Shown: piece by piece, positions 1 through 6,037 of the stretch
Layout of the letters: each line of letters starts with the position of its first letter
Position numbering within the stretch: the stretch's first letter is position 1
Assembly (NCBI GenBank): GCA_002279285.1
Contig: NCBR01000104.1
Span: 1-13,592, forward strand
Reading direction: 5' to 3'
DNA length: 13,592 nt
DNA from: Acidobacteria bacterium 37-71-11
GTDB lineage: Bacteria; Acidobacteriota; Thermoanaerobaculia; Thermoanaerobaculales; Thermoanaerobaculaceae
Program-made: the position numbers and the translations under genes
Notes under the pieces: model-generated
Told to the model about the DNA's origin: nothing
Database searches by the model: none
The model's input: only the letters and a program-made list of their open reading frames with translations

Positions 1-1116
1 GAGAAGTTGGCCTGCGCCGACTGCGGCATCAGCTTCAGCGAACTCGCGCCGCGCGACTTCTCGTTCAACTCGCCCTACGGCGCCTGCAGCGTCTGCACGG
101 GACTCGGCACGCGCTACGAGGTGGACCCGGAACTCGTCGTGCCCGACCCGACCCGCTCGCTCGCCGACGGGGCGCTCGCGCCGTGGGCCGGCCAGCGCTT
201 CAAGTACTTCGAACGCCTGATCGCCGGTATCGCCGAGATGGGTGGCTTCTCGGTGGAGACGGCCTGGAACAAGTTGCGCGCGAAGGACCGCAAGCTCGTG
301 CTCTACGGCGTCGAGAAGAAGTCAGTGCCCGTGCGCTACCGCAACCGTTACGGCAAGGTGCGCACCTACGACACCACCTACAACGGAATCGTCGAGTGGC
401 TGGAGCGCAAGCGTAACGAGGCCGACGGTGACTGGTCGCGCGAACAGGCCGAGCAGTTCATGCGCGAGGGGGAGTTCCCCTACTTCGTCGGCTACGGCAT
501 GACCGAGTGCGCACCGTTGATCGCCGGCTGCGGCCTCGGCGAGACCCGCGCCGGGAGCTGCGGCTATGCGGTCGAGGGGATCGAGCTGCGCATCGCTGCT
601 CCAGATCCGTCCACCGGCGTCGGCGAGGTCCAGGTCCGCGGGCCGATGGTGACGCGCGGGTACTTCAAGAACCCTGACGCGACGGCGGAGCTGTTCACCG
701 CCGACGGGTGGCTGCGCACCGGCGACCTCGGCGCCCTCGACGCCGACGGCTACCTTTACCTGCGCGGACGCTCGAAGAACCTCATCCTCGGCCCCTCGGG
801 CGAGAACATCTACCCGGAGGAGATCGAGCACCTCCTCGACCGCTCGCCGTGGGTCGTCGAGTCGCTCGTGATCAGGTCGGAGGGCGGCCTGACGGCGCTC
901 ATCCTCCCGGACTACGAGGCCCTCTCCCACGAGCTCAAGCTGTTCGGACGCCCGGACGCCGAGACCAAGGCGCGCCTGCGCGACACCTTCCGCGCCACGA
1001 TCGGCGAAGTCAACGTGCAGCTCCCGGCGTTCTCGCACCTGACCGCGTTCCGGCTCATGGAGGAGGAGTTCGCCAAGACGGCGACGGAGAAGATCAAGCG
1101 CCACCTCTACCAGTAG
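1..1116 (+). CDS. Chimeric ORF: internal UvrA fragment fused in frame to C-terminal part of an AMP-forming acyl-CoA synthetase (5' partial)
   Basis: The frame is open at the window edge, so the true start lies upstream. Window codons 1-155 match the part of UvrA around its first zinc finger: paired cysteines C5/C8 and C29/C32, the conserved FSFNSPYGAC stretch, then the DPELVVPDP and LERKRNE regions. The UvrA second zinc module, LSGGE signature and Walker B should follow but are absent. From about codon 158 the protein instead reads as an adenylate-forming ligase: YGMTE (A5, codons 165-169), GWLRTGD (A7, 236-242), GRSKN and GENIYPEEIE (A8, 256-276), and a C-terminal TEKIKR with the likely A10 lysine at 364. 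The ligase lacks its N-terminal domain and phosphate-binding A3 loop. Neither half should be catalytically complete. It may be a deletion joining two once-separate genes on the same strand, or an assembly chimera. The identity of each half is secure; its reality as one gene is not. Confidence 0.8.
   Translation, partial: EKLACADCGISFSELAPRDFSFNSPYGACSVCTGLGTRYEVDPELVVPDPTRSLADGALAPWAGQRFKYFERLIAGIAEMGGFSVETAWNKLRAKDRKLVLYGVEKKSVPVRYRNRYGKVRTYDTTYNGIVEWLERKRNEADGDWSREQAEQFMREGEFPYFVGYGMTECAPLIAGCGLGETRAGSCGYAVEGIELRIAAPDPSTGVGEVQVRGPMVTRGYFKNPDATAELFTADGWLRTGDLGALDADGYLYLRGRSKNLILGPSGENIYPEEIEHLLDRSPWVVESLVIRSEGGLTALILPDYEALSHELKLFGRPDAETKARLRDTFRATIGEVNVQLPAFSHLTAFRLMEEEFAKTATEKIKRHLYQ
460..480 (+). 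other. Junction between UvrA-like and acyl-CoA-synthetase-like coding sequence
   Basis: Residues QFMRE just before this point fit UvrA, where a second CxxC module would follow. FPYFVGYGMTE just after it fits the A5 region of a long-chain acyl-CoA synthetase. The motif F-(M/L)-R-x-G occurs at comparable places in both families, so the join may lie in a short stretch of similarity and cannot be placed to the base. No stop codon or frameshift occurs at the join. Confidence 0.65.
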
Positions 1117-1200
1117 CCGGCGCGCCGCCAGGCTGGCGCCGATCGGGCGCACCCGGCTCCGTGCTACCCTCCGGTGGCAACAGAGGTCCATTGACGCAAA

Positions 1201-1206
1201 AGGGGG
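1201..1206 (+). promoter_or_regulatory. Ribosome binding site that favours the GTG start of the first TPM gene
   Basis: AGGGGG lies 5 nt before the GTG at 1212 and 11 nt before the ATG at 1218. The spacing favours GTG, although both are in frame and would give proteins differing by two residues. Confidence 0.5.
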
Positions 1207-1211
1207 CGAAC

Positions 1212-1931
1212 GTGGCGATGCGCGTCGAGAAGTTCTTCACGGCGTCCGACCTGCAGGCGATCGAGGCCGCGGTCCATGAGGCGGAGAAGCGGACCTCGGG
1301 TGAGATCGTCCCCTGTGCGGTTGCCCACTCCGATCACTACGAGGCGGCAGCGTGGAAAGGCGCGGTTCTCGGCGCGTTCGCGGCCGTCGTCGCGGCCGCG
1401 GCCACCCGCTACTTCGGCGACTTCTGGGGCGCCCCGGCGCTCGGCTGGATCACCCTCCCGCCGCTGATCGGCGGGGCACTCGGTTACGCCGCGGCCGCCC
1501 TGGTGCGGCCGCTCAAGCTCGCGCTCGCCGGGCGCGCCCATGTCGAGTACCGCGTCCACCAACGGGCGGCGGAGGCGTTCCTCGAGAACGAGGTCTTCAA
1601 GACGCGGGACCGCACCGGGGTGCTGGTCTTCCTCTCCCTGTACGAGCGCCGGGTCGTGGTGCTCGGCGACGCCGGCATCAACGCCCACGTCGAGCAGCAC
1701 GAGTGGGATGCCGTCGTTGCGGGCATCGTCGCGGGGATGCGCGCGGGCCAGCCGGGTCAGGCGCTCGGCGCCGCCATCGCCCGCTGCGGCGAGTTGCTCG
1801 AGCGCCGCGGCGTCGCGATCCGGGCCGACGACACCGACGAACTCCCCGACAAGCTGCAGCGCCGCGGCGTCGCGATCCGGGCCGACGACACCGACGAACT
1901 CCCCGACAAGCTGCGGATGCAGGAGGAGTAG
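1212..1931 (+). CDS. TPM-domain membrane protein (cytoplasmic-type, with C-terminal duplication)
   Basis: About 239 aa. Residues near the N-terminus (FFTASDLQAIEAAVHEAEKRTSGEIVP) look like the start of a TPM (TLP18.3/Psb32/MOLO-1) domain. Two hydrophobic segments follow, roughly residues 52-72 and 80-100. After them comes a region typical of the second half of these proteins, including FLSLYERRVVVLGDAGI and the EWDAVVAGI helix. There is no signal peptide. TPM proteins of this layout often sit beside a secreted TPM protein and a LemA gene; the secreted partner starts 2 bp after this stop, and LemA is not seen. The biochemical role is unsettled: plant members act in photosystem II repair and have been reported as phosphatases. 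The last ~40 residues contain a perfectly duplicated 19-residue block (RRGVAIRADDTDELPDKL plus one residue), coded by two identical 57-bp units. Start chosen from the ribosome site; the upstream open frame from 708 is an antisense-like shadow. Confidence 0.82.
   Translation: MAMRVEKFFTASDLQAIEAAVHEAEKRTSGEIVPCAVAHSDHYEAAAWKGAVLGAFAAVVAAAATRYFGDFWGAPALGWITLPPLIGGALGYAAAALVRPLKLALAGRAHVEYRVHQRAAEAFLENEVFKTRDRTGVLVFLSLYERRVVVLGDAGINAHVEQHEWDAVVAGIVAGMRAGQPGQALGAAIARCGELLERRGVAIRADDTDELPDKLQRRGVAIRADDTDELPDKLRMQEE
1801..1914 (+). repeat. Perfect 57-bp tandem duplication (two copies) inside the TPM gene
   Basis: Bases 1801-1857 and 1858-1914 are identical. The unit length is a multiple of three, so the frame is kept and 19 residues are repeated near the protein C-terminus. 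The lack of any substitution between the copies points to a recent duplication or an assembly artefact. Confidence 0.95.
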
Positions 1932-1933
1932 CG

Positions 1934-2848
1934 ATGGCCGCGGGTCGCAGTCGAGCCCTGCCGCTGCTCGTGGCGGCCCTGCTGGCGACACCGCTCGCCG
2001 CAGCGGTCGAGGTCCCGTTCCTCTCCGGCCACGTCAACGATACCGCCGCCATGATCCCCGCCGGCGTGCGGGAACAAATCGAGACCAAACTCGCCGCATT
2101 CGAGAAAACGACGGGTGCCCAGGTTGTGGTGCTCACCGTTCCCTCGCTGAACGGCGAGCCGATCGAGGATTACTCGATCAAGGTCGCGCAGACGTGGAAG
2201 CTCGGGCGCAAGGGTGTGGACGACGGCGTCCTCTTCCTCGTCGCCAGGGACGACCGCCGGATGCGCATCGAGGTCGGCTACGGCCTCGAGGCGAAGCTAA
2301 CGGACGCCCAGTGCGGACGCATCCTCGACGACGTGGTCCGCCCTGCGTTTCGAAGCGGCGACTTCGGCGGCGGGGTCGAGGCCGGGGTCGAGGCGATCAC
2401 CGGGACGATCGAGGGGAAGGCCGTCATCCCGGCCCCGCCCCCGCTCCGCCCGCGCAGCCTCGCCGCGGCGCCCCTGCCCGTGCGGCTGTTCGGCACCCTC
2501 ATGTTCGTGGTCGTCATCGGGGTCTTCTCGGCGGTGGCGCTGTTCGGGAAGGGGTGCATGAGCTGGTTCCTGTACGTCTTCCTCATGCCGTTCTACGCGG
2601 CGTTCCCGGCCGGCCTCTGGGGCGCCCCCGGCGCTCTCGCGATCCCCCTCTGGGTGCTCGGCTTCCCCTTGGCGAAGCTGGTGCTCGCCAAGACCGGCGC
2701 CGGCAAGAGCTTCATGGCGGCGCATCCGGGCATCGTCACGTTCGCGACGTCGAGCGGACGCTCCGGTTCGGGGGGCGGGTTCTCCGGCGGGGGCTTCTCC
2801 GGCGGCGGCGGCAGCTTCGGCGGCGGCGGTTCCTCCGGCAGCTGGTAG
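1934..2848 (+). CDS. Secreted/membrane-anchored TPM-domain protein, YgcG family, with Gly/Ser-rich tail
   Basis: 304 aa. A signal peptide (about residues 1-24: basic start, hydrophobic core, AAA before the mature part) leads into a TPM domain at roughly 34-158, with the usual VNDTAAMIP opening, GAQVVVLTV strand, DDGVLFLVA and the MRIEVGYGLE block. Hydrophobic segments follow at about 185-204 and 209-245, and the protein ends in a Gly/Ser/Phe-rich tail (275-304) closing with GSW, a hallmark of YgcG-type proteins. The TPM domain should sit outside the cytoplasmic membrane with the tail after the membrane span. A strong ribosome site (AGGAGGAG, 1921-1928) sits 5 nt upstream, inside the 3' end of the first TPM gene, so the two are almost certainly co-transcribed and probably work together. 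The molecular function of the family is uncertain. Confidence 0.9.
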   Translation: MAAGRSRALPLLVAALLATPLAAAVEVPFLSGHVNDTAAMIPAGVREQIETKLAAFEKTTGAQVVVLTVPSLNGEPIEDYSIKVAQTWKLGRKGVDDGVLFLVARDDRRMRIEVGYGLEAKLTDAQCGRILDDVVRPAFRSGDFGGGVEAGVEAITGTIEGKAVIPAPPPLRPRSLAAAPLPVRLFGTLMFVVVIGVFSAVALFGKGCMSWFLYVFLMPFYAAFPAGLWGAPGALAIPLWVLGFPLAKLVLAKTGAGKSFMAAHPGIVTFATSSGRSGSGGGFSGGGFSGGGGSFGGGGSSGSW

Positions 2849-2862
2849 CGGCGCCCGCGCCG
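2849..2862. terminator. Short GC hairpin between convergent stops (possible bidirectional terminator)
   Basis: The 14-base sequence CGGCGCCCGCGCCG folds back on itself (5-6 bp stem). It fills nearly all of the 17-bp gap between the stop of the secreted TPM gene and the stop of arfB on the other strand. There is no T-tract on either side, so intrinsic termination is uncertain. Confidence 0.35.
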
Positions 2863-2865
2863 GAT

Positions 2866-3288
2866 TCACTCGTCCTGCACGACCCGGCGGCGAGTTTGCT
2901 TGGTGCGGGCGTGCAGCTCCTTCTCCGCCACGCGTCGTTGCCTCGCCGCCCGGCTCGGGCGCGTTGGGACGCGCGGGGCCTCCTCCGCGAGCGCCTCGCG
3001 CAGCAGCTCGACGAAGCGTTCGAGCGCGGCCGTGCGGTTGGCCCCCTGGGTGCGGTGGCGCTGGGAAACCACGTGGAGCACGCCGTCCTTGCTGATGCGG
3101 GTCACGAGGCGCGCCAAGATCCGGCTTCGCTGCGCGTCCGTGAGGCTCGGTGAGGACGCCACGTCGAACGTGAGCGTCACCTTGGTCGCGACCTTGTTGA
3201 CGTTCTGGCCGCCGGGCCCGCCGCTGCGCGACGCGGCGAAGGCGAGCTCGGCGTCGGGGACCGCTAGGCCGGGCACGATCTCGATCAT
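2866..3288 (-). CDS. arfB: Alternative ribosome-rescue factor B, peptidyl-tRNA hydrolase (ArfB/YaeJ)
   Basis: 140 aa, the usual length of ArfB. The family frees stalled ribosomes by hydrolysing peptidyl-tRNA in the A site of ribosomes lacking a stop codon. The release-factor GGQ motif lies at residues 26-28 inside SGGPGGQNVNKV. The C-terminal ~35 residues form the basic tail rich in Arg/Lys (RAARQRRVAEKELHARTKQT) that in ArfB enters the empty mRNA channel. The short catalytic domain without codon-recognition domains separates it from RF1/RF2. The ATG at 3288 is chosen because MIEIVPGLAVPD aligns with the usual family start; the frame extends upstream to 3345 without family similarity. It is convergent with the TPM operon and divergent from the yigZ-like gene, with a palindromic repeat element in between. 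Confidence 0.93.
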   Translation of the reverse strand: MIEIVPGLAVPDAELAFAASRSGGPGGQNVNKVATKVTLTFDVASSPSLTDAQRSRILARLVTRISKDGVLHVVSQRHRTQGANRTAALERFVELLREALAEEAPRVPTRPSRAARQRRVAEKELHARTKQTRRRVVQDE

Positions 3289-3344
3289 GTCGCTCGCATC
3301 GTACCTCGCGGACCCGGACGACAGAAGACGCGCTCCGCACCACA

Positions 3345-3430
3345 TCCGTCATGCCCGCGGACGCGGGCATCCAGGCCATTAGCCTCGCGAGGCTCCCCGA
3401 CTGGTTCCCCGCTTTCGCGGGGATGAGGAT
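3345..3430. repeat. REP/BIME-like element: two inverted palindromic units around a central palindrome
   Basis: Unit 1 (3345-3375) contains ATGCCCGCG then CGCGGGCAT as a hairpin, followed by CCAG. Unit 2 (3401-3430) is its imperfect reverse complement: read on the minus strand it begins ATCC, then TCATCCCCGC, AAAG, GCGGGGA and CCAG. Between them 3381-3394 is a perfect 14-bp palindrome, AGCCTCGCGAGGCT. The layout gives three hairpins and resembles the paired, inverted REP units (BIMEs) found between bacterial genes. No coding sequence overlaps it. Confidence 0.75.
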
Positions 3431-3445
3431 CCGTGTTCGCGGGGG

Positions 3446-3460
3446 CTAGCGCGCTAGGAT
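3446..3460 (+). promoter_or_regulatory. 12-bp palindrome overlapping a -10-like TAGGAT, upstream of the yigZ-like gene
   Basis: CTAGCGCGCTAG (3446-3457) is a perfect palindrome whose last bases start TAGGAT (3455-3460), a possible -10 element. A symmetric site at a -10 box could be an operator, but no -35 box is clear. If transcription begins ~7 nt downstream, the ATG at 3459 could not be the start, which supports the ATG at 3504. Confidence 0.3.
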
Positions 3461-3503
3461 GGCGGCGGCGAGACCGGGGTTCATGGCCCCCGGCGGGAGC
3501 GAG

Positions 3504-3890
3504 ATGAGGGTCGAGCGCGAGAGCGAGTTCAAGCTGACGGTGGAACGTTCCCGGTTCCACGCCGTGCTCTTCCCCGCGGGGTCCGACGCCGACGTGGCCG
3601 CGATGGTCAAGCGCAAGAAGAGCGAGCACCGCAAGGCGAACCACCACTGCTGGGCACTGCGCTGCCGCGACGCCGACGGGGGCGTGGTCGAGCGTTGTAA
3701 GGACGACGGCGAGGTGGGTCACCCGGGGCGGGTGTTGCTCGAGCTTCTCCGCAGGGACGAAATCGAAGGCGCGATCCTGGTCTCGCGGGTGTTCGGCGGC
3801 GTGAAGCTCGGCGCCGGCGGGGTCTCGCGGGCGTTCCGCGAGGCGGCCGCGGGAGCGCTCGCCGCGTACCGCGCTCCGGCGCGCCGCTGA
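3504..3890 (+). CDS. YigZ/IMPACT-family (UPF0029) protein, short form
   Basis: 128 aa from the ATG at 3504, which has GGGAG 5 nt upstream; in-frame ATGs at 3459 and 3483 would add 15 or 7 residues lacking family similarity. The fold signature is present: the ERSRF opening (residues 14-18), NHHCWA (46-51), DDGE (67-70) and ILVSRVFGGVKLGAGGVSRAFREA (91-114). Bacterial YigZ proteins are usually about 200 aa with a second small C-terminal domain; that domain is absent here. The usual PSGTAG loop after DDGE is replaced by VGHPGRV. Eukaryotic IMPACT regulates GCN2 through other domains; the function of bacterial members is not established. The gene ends 25 bp from the convergent transporter gene. 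Family call is good; function unknown. Confidence 0.85.
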   Translation: MRVERESEFKLTVERSRFHAVLFPAGSDADVAAMVKRKKSEHRKANHHCWALRCRDADGGVVERCKDDGEVGHPGRVLLELLRRDEIEGAILVSRVFGGVKLGAGGVSRAFREAAAGALAAYRAPARR

Positions 3891-3912
3891 GGCCGCCGCA
3901 CGCCGCGCCGGA
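3875..3912. terminator. Possible bidirectional stem-loop between convergent genes
   Basis: TCCGGCGCG (3875-3883) is the exact reverse complement of CGCGCCGGA (3904-3912), with a 20-base loop spanning the stop codon of the yigZ-like gene and ending 3 bp before the stop of the minus-strand transporter. No T-tract follows on either strand, so this is only a candidate. Confidence 0.3.
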
Positions 3913-3915
3913 CCT

Positions 3916-5499
3916 CTACGCCTTCTGCTTCTCGAGCCAGCGGTTGAACAGCCAGAGCGAGGCGGCCGAGACCAGCCCGATCGCCATCAGGATGAGCCAG
4001 CCGAGCGCGTTGTTCGTGGGGTCGAGCTCGAGCAGCCCGTCGGGGCGCTTGGTGGCGCCCTTGGCCATGATCCCGTTGAAGATGAACGCGCCCACCGGGC
4101 CGCCGAGGATCGCCCCGAGGGCGAGCGGCAGGTTGGCGTAGCCGAGGAAGAGCCCTTCCTGCCCCTTGGGCGCGAGCGCGCCGATGTATTCGTACATCCG
4201 CGGCGAGGTGAACAGCTCGCCGAGCGCGATCAGGCCGACGGTCAGGATGAGGAACACCGAGGCGACCGGGAGCCAGCTCAGCACACTCACCCGCGGGCCT
4301 CCGGGGAGAAAGATCGGCGCCAGGTTGATGAGCATGGCGAAGCCGATGATCACCGTGCCTACGACCATCGAGCGGATCGGGCGCACCCTGCCGAAGAGCT
4401 TCGAGATGAGGAGCTGGAAGCAGACGATCACCAGCGGGTTGGCGGCGGTGTAGAGGTCCATCGCGGGGTTGGTCTCGACCACCCGCTTCGCGTACAGCGG
4501 CAGCACGTTGTAGACCTGGTTGTAGAGGAAGAAGAACCCTGTCATGACGGCGAGGAACAGCGCGAAGCGCCCGCTCCGGAGCACCAGGACCATGTCGAGC
4601 AGGATGCGGCCCGGCGACCGCTTGGGCTTGGCCGGCCCTGCCGCGGGGGCGCTCGCCTCATGGTCGCGGTAGAAGAAGAGGACCACGAAGAACGCCCCGG
4701 CGGCCGCCACGGTCGCCACCGCGAAGATGTAGGAGAGGCCGGCGGGGTCCGCGGCGGCGCGGGCCGGGGCATCGCTGCGGAACAGCCACGACACGGCGGC
4801 CGCGGCCGCAGCGACGATCATGGTGAACCCCGCCGTGCTCGCCCAGACGCTCCCTTTCTCCTTCCCCGGACTCGTGGTTGCCCGGACGAGGAGGATGAGA
4901 CCCAGCGCGCCCAGCGCGCAGACCCCGACCACCGCCAGGATCGTCGTGACGCTCGAGCCGCTGCGCACGACGAACGCCGTGCCGCGCCCGAACAGTGACC
5001 CGATGTTGATCACCATGTAGAAGATGGCGAAACCGAGGGTGGCGCGGGCGCCGGAGGTCTTCTGGATGGTGCCCGAGATGCACGGCTTGACGATCGAGCC
5101 GCCGACGCCGATCAGCAGGATTGCGGCAACGATGACGAGCACATCGCGGGAACTGGCCGTCACCTCCTTCTCGATGGTGGGAACGAGGCTGCTGCCGCCG
5201 AACCACACCGGGTAGCCCATCAGGAAATAGCCGCAGGCGAGCAGGACAAACGCCGCGAGCAGCGAGCGCCGGAACCCCACCTGGTCGGCGATCGTGCCGG
5301 AGAGGATGGGGAGGAAGTAGACGAGGCCCCACAGCACCGTGGAGTTGAGGAACGACGGCCAGTAGTCGCCGAACCCGAGCTGGCCCAAATAGATGACGAC
5401 AAAGCTGGCCATCGAGTAGTAGGCGGCGCGCTCGAAGAGCTCGGTGACGTTGGCGGTCCAGAAGACCTTGGGGAACTTCTCAGCGGGGGGCGATGTCAT
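3916..5499 (-). CDS. POT/PTR2-family proton-dependent peptide transporter (MFS fold)
   Basis: 527 aa, a length normal for the proton-coupled oligopeptide transporter family, which brings di-/tripeptides through the cytoplasmic membrane. The family ExxER motif is at E20-L-F-E23-R24, followed by the characteristic tyrosine pair Y27-Y28 in the first helix. Many hydrophobic segments follow (about 12-14), with the MFS-like GTIADQVGFRRSL loop between helices 2 and 3 and FLFYNQVYN-like aromatic segments in the second half. The substrate cannot be deduced; some POT members carry nitrate or other solutes. The ATG at 5499 is preferred because MTSPPAEKFPKVFW precedes helix 1 as in relatives; a TTG at 5595 would overlap the promoter of the divergent PilZ gene. 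No strong ribosome site is seen. Transcribed divergently from the PilZ gene. Confidence 0.85.
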   Translation of the reverse strand: MTSPPAEKFPKVFWTANVTELFERAAYYSMASFVVIYLGQLGFGDYWPSFLNSTVLWGLVYFLPILSGTIADQVGFRRSLLAAFVLLACGYFLMGYPVWFGGSSLVPTIEKEVTASSRDVLVIVAAILLIGVGGSIVKPCISGTIQKTSGARATLGFAIFYMVINIGSLFGRGTAFVVRSGSSVTTILAVVGVCALGALGLILLVRATTSPGKEKGSVWASTAGFTMIVAAAAAAVSWLFRSDAPARAAADPAGLSYIFAVATVAAAGAFFVVLFFYRDHEASAPAAGPAKPKRSPGRILLDMVLVLRSGRFALFLAVMTGFFFLYNQVYNVLPLYAKRVVETNPAMDLYTAANPLVIVCFQLLISKLFGRVRPIRSMVVGTVIIGFAMLINLAPIFLPGGPRVSVLSWLPVASVFLILTVGLIALGELFTSPRMYEYIGALAPKGQEGLFLGYANLPLALGAILGGPVGAFIFNGIMAKGATKRPDGLLELDPTNNALGWLILMAIGLVSAASLWLFNRWLEKQKA

Positions 5500-5542
5500 C
5501 GGTGGCCGTCCGTCTCCAAGCCGTTCCGGCCCGGAGAACCCG

Positions 5543-5551
5543 ATTGTACCA
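5543..5551 (-). promoter_or_regulatory. Extended -10 promoter element for the POT transporter
   Basis: On the minus strand the sequence reads TGGTACAAT, i.e. an extended -10 (TGn) joined to TACAAT. Transcription would start near 5536, leaving a leader of about 37 nt before the ATG at 5499. No convincing -35 is found at the usual spacing, as expected of extended -10 promoters. Confidence 0.5.
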
Positions 5552-5597
5552 GCTGCACACAAGCTCGCCGCGCGCGGGACGATCTCGCCGGACAACC

Positions 5598-5626
5598 TTG
5601 AACTGCGACCGCCGCGCTGATAGATT
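5598..5626 (+). promoter_or_regulatory. Promoter of the PilZ gene: TTGAAC - 17 bp - TAGATT
   Basis: TTGAAC (5598-5603) and TAGATT (5621-5626) are separated by exactly 17 bp and resemble a sigma-70 type promoter, the clearest in the window. The predicted start near 5633 lies 2 nt before an in-frame GTG (5635) and 26 nt before the ATG used here (5659). The divergent transporter promoter lies about 50 bp away. Confidence 0.65.
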
Positions 5627-5658
5627 AAGCCACGGTGGGTGCGCGTGGGGGTGAGCCG

Positions 5659-6006
5659 ATGGCCAAGAACTCACAGGAGCAGCGCCGCTTTCCTCGGGTT
5701 CCAGCCGAGAAGGCCGTCCTCGTCAAGAAGCTCGGTGACGAGAGCTCGGAGACGCTCGCCAAGACGCGGATGGTGGGCGGCGGCGGTTGCATGTTCGTCC
5801 ACCACGAATCGCTCGGCGTCGGCACCGCCGTCGAGCTGTTGATCTCGCTCCCTTCCAGGGTGATCAAGGCGCAGGGCCGGGTGGTCTGGGAGACCGTCGC
5901 TCAGGGCGGAACGGTGGAAGTGGGGGTCGAGTTCCTCGACGTGTCCGCCAAGGATCGCCGCGCCCTCGAAGCCGCCGTTGCCGGTGCGGTCGCCGCCGTT
6001 TCGTGA
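5659..6006 (+). CDS. PilZ-domain protein
   Basis: 115 aa, a single-domain PilZ protein. PilZ domains usually bind cyclic di-GMP through an N-terminal RxxxR and a following (D/N)xSxxG motif. RxxxR is present (R9-R10-F-P-R13), and the fold continues with strands around LLISLPSRVIKAQGRVVWE and VEVGVEFLDVS. The second motif region reads KTRMVGGGGCMF (residues 35-46) and has no Asp/Asn or Ser at the expected places, so c-di-GMP binding may be weak or lost. The ATG at 5659 is preferred because GGTGAG lies just upstream. The in-frame GTG at 5635 would add 8 residues and sits almost exactly at the predicted transcript start, so a leaderless form is possible. Convergent with the glycosyltransferase gene. 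Its partner or target process cannot be told from its neighbours. Confidence 0.82.
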   Translation: MAKNSQEQRRFPRVPAEKAVLVKKLGDESSETLAKTRMVGGGGCMFVHHESLGVGTAVELLISLPSRVIKAQGRVVWETVAQGGTVEVGVEFLDVSAKDRRALEAAVAGAVAAVS

Positions 6007-6037
6007 TTTGACCTTGATGCCGTGAGCGAGTCGGGGC

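Noticed and set aside
708..1211. Upstream part of the frame containing the first TPM gene
   Set aside because: It overlaps the ligase half of the chimera in another frame, is Arg/Pro-rich without any domain, and a ribosome site marks the real start at 1212.
2297..3379. Long minus-strand frame over the secreted TPM and arfB genes
   Set aside because: Low-complexity Arg/Gly/Ala/Pro translation; both overlapped genes are clearly real in other frames.
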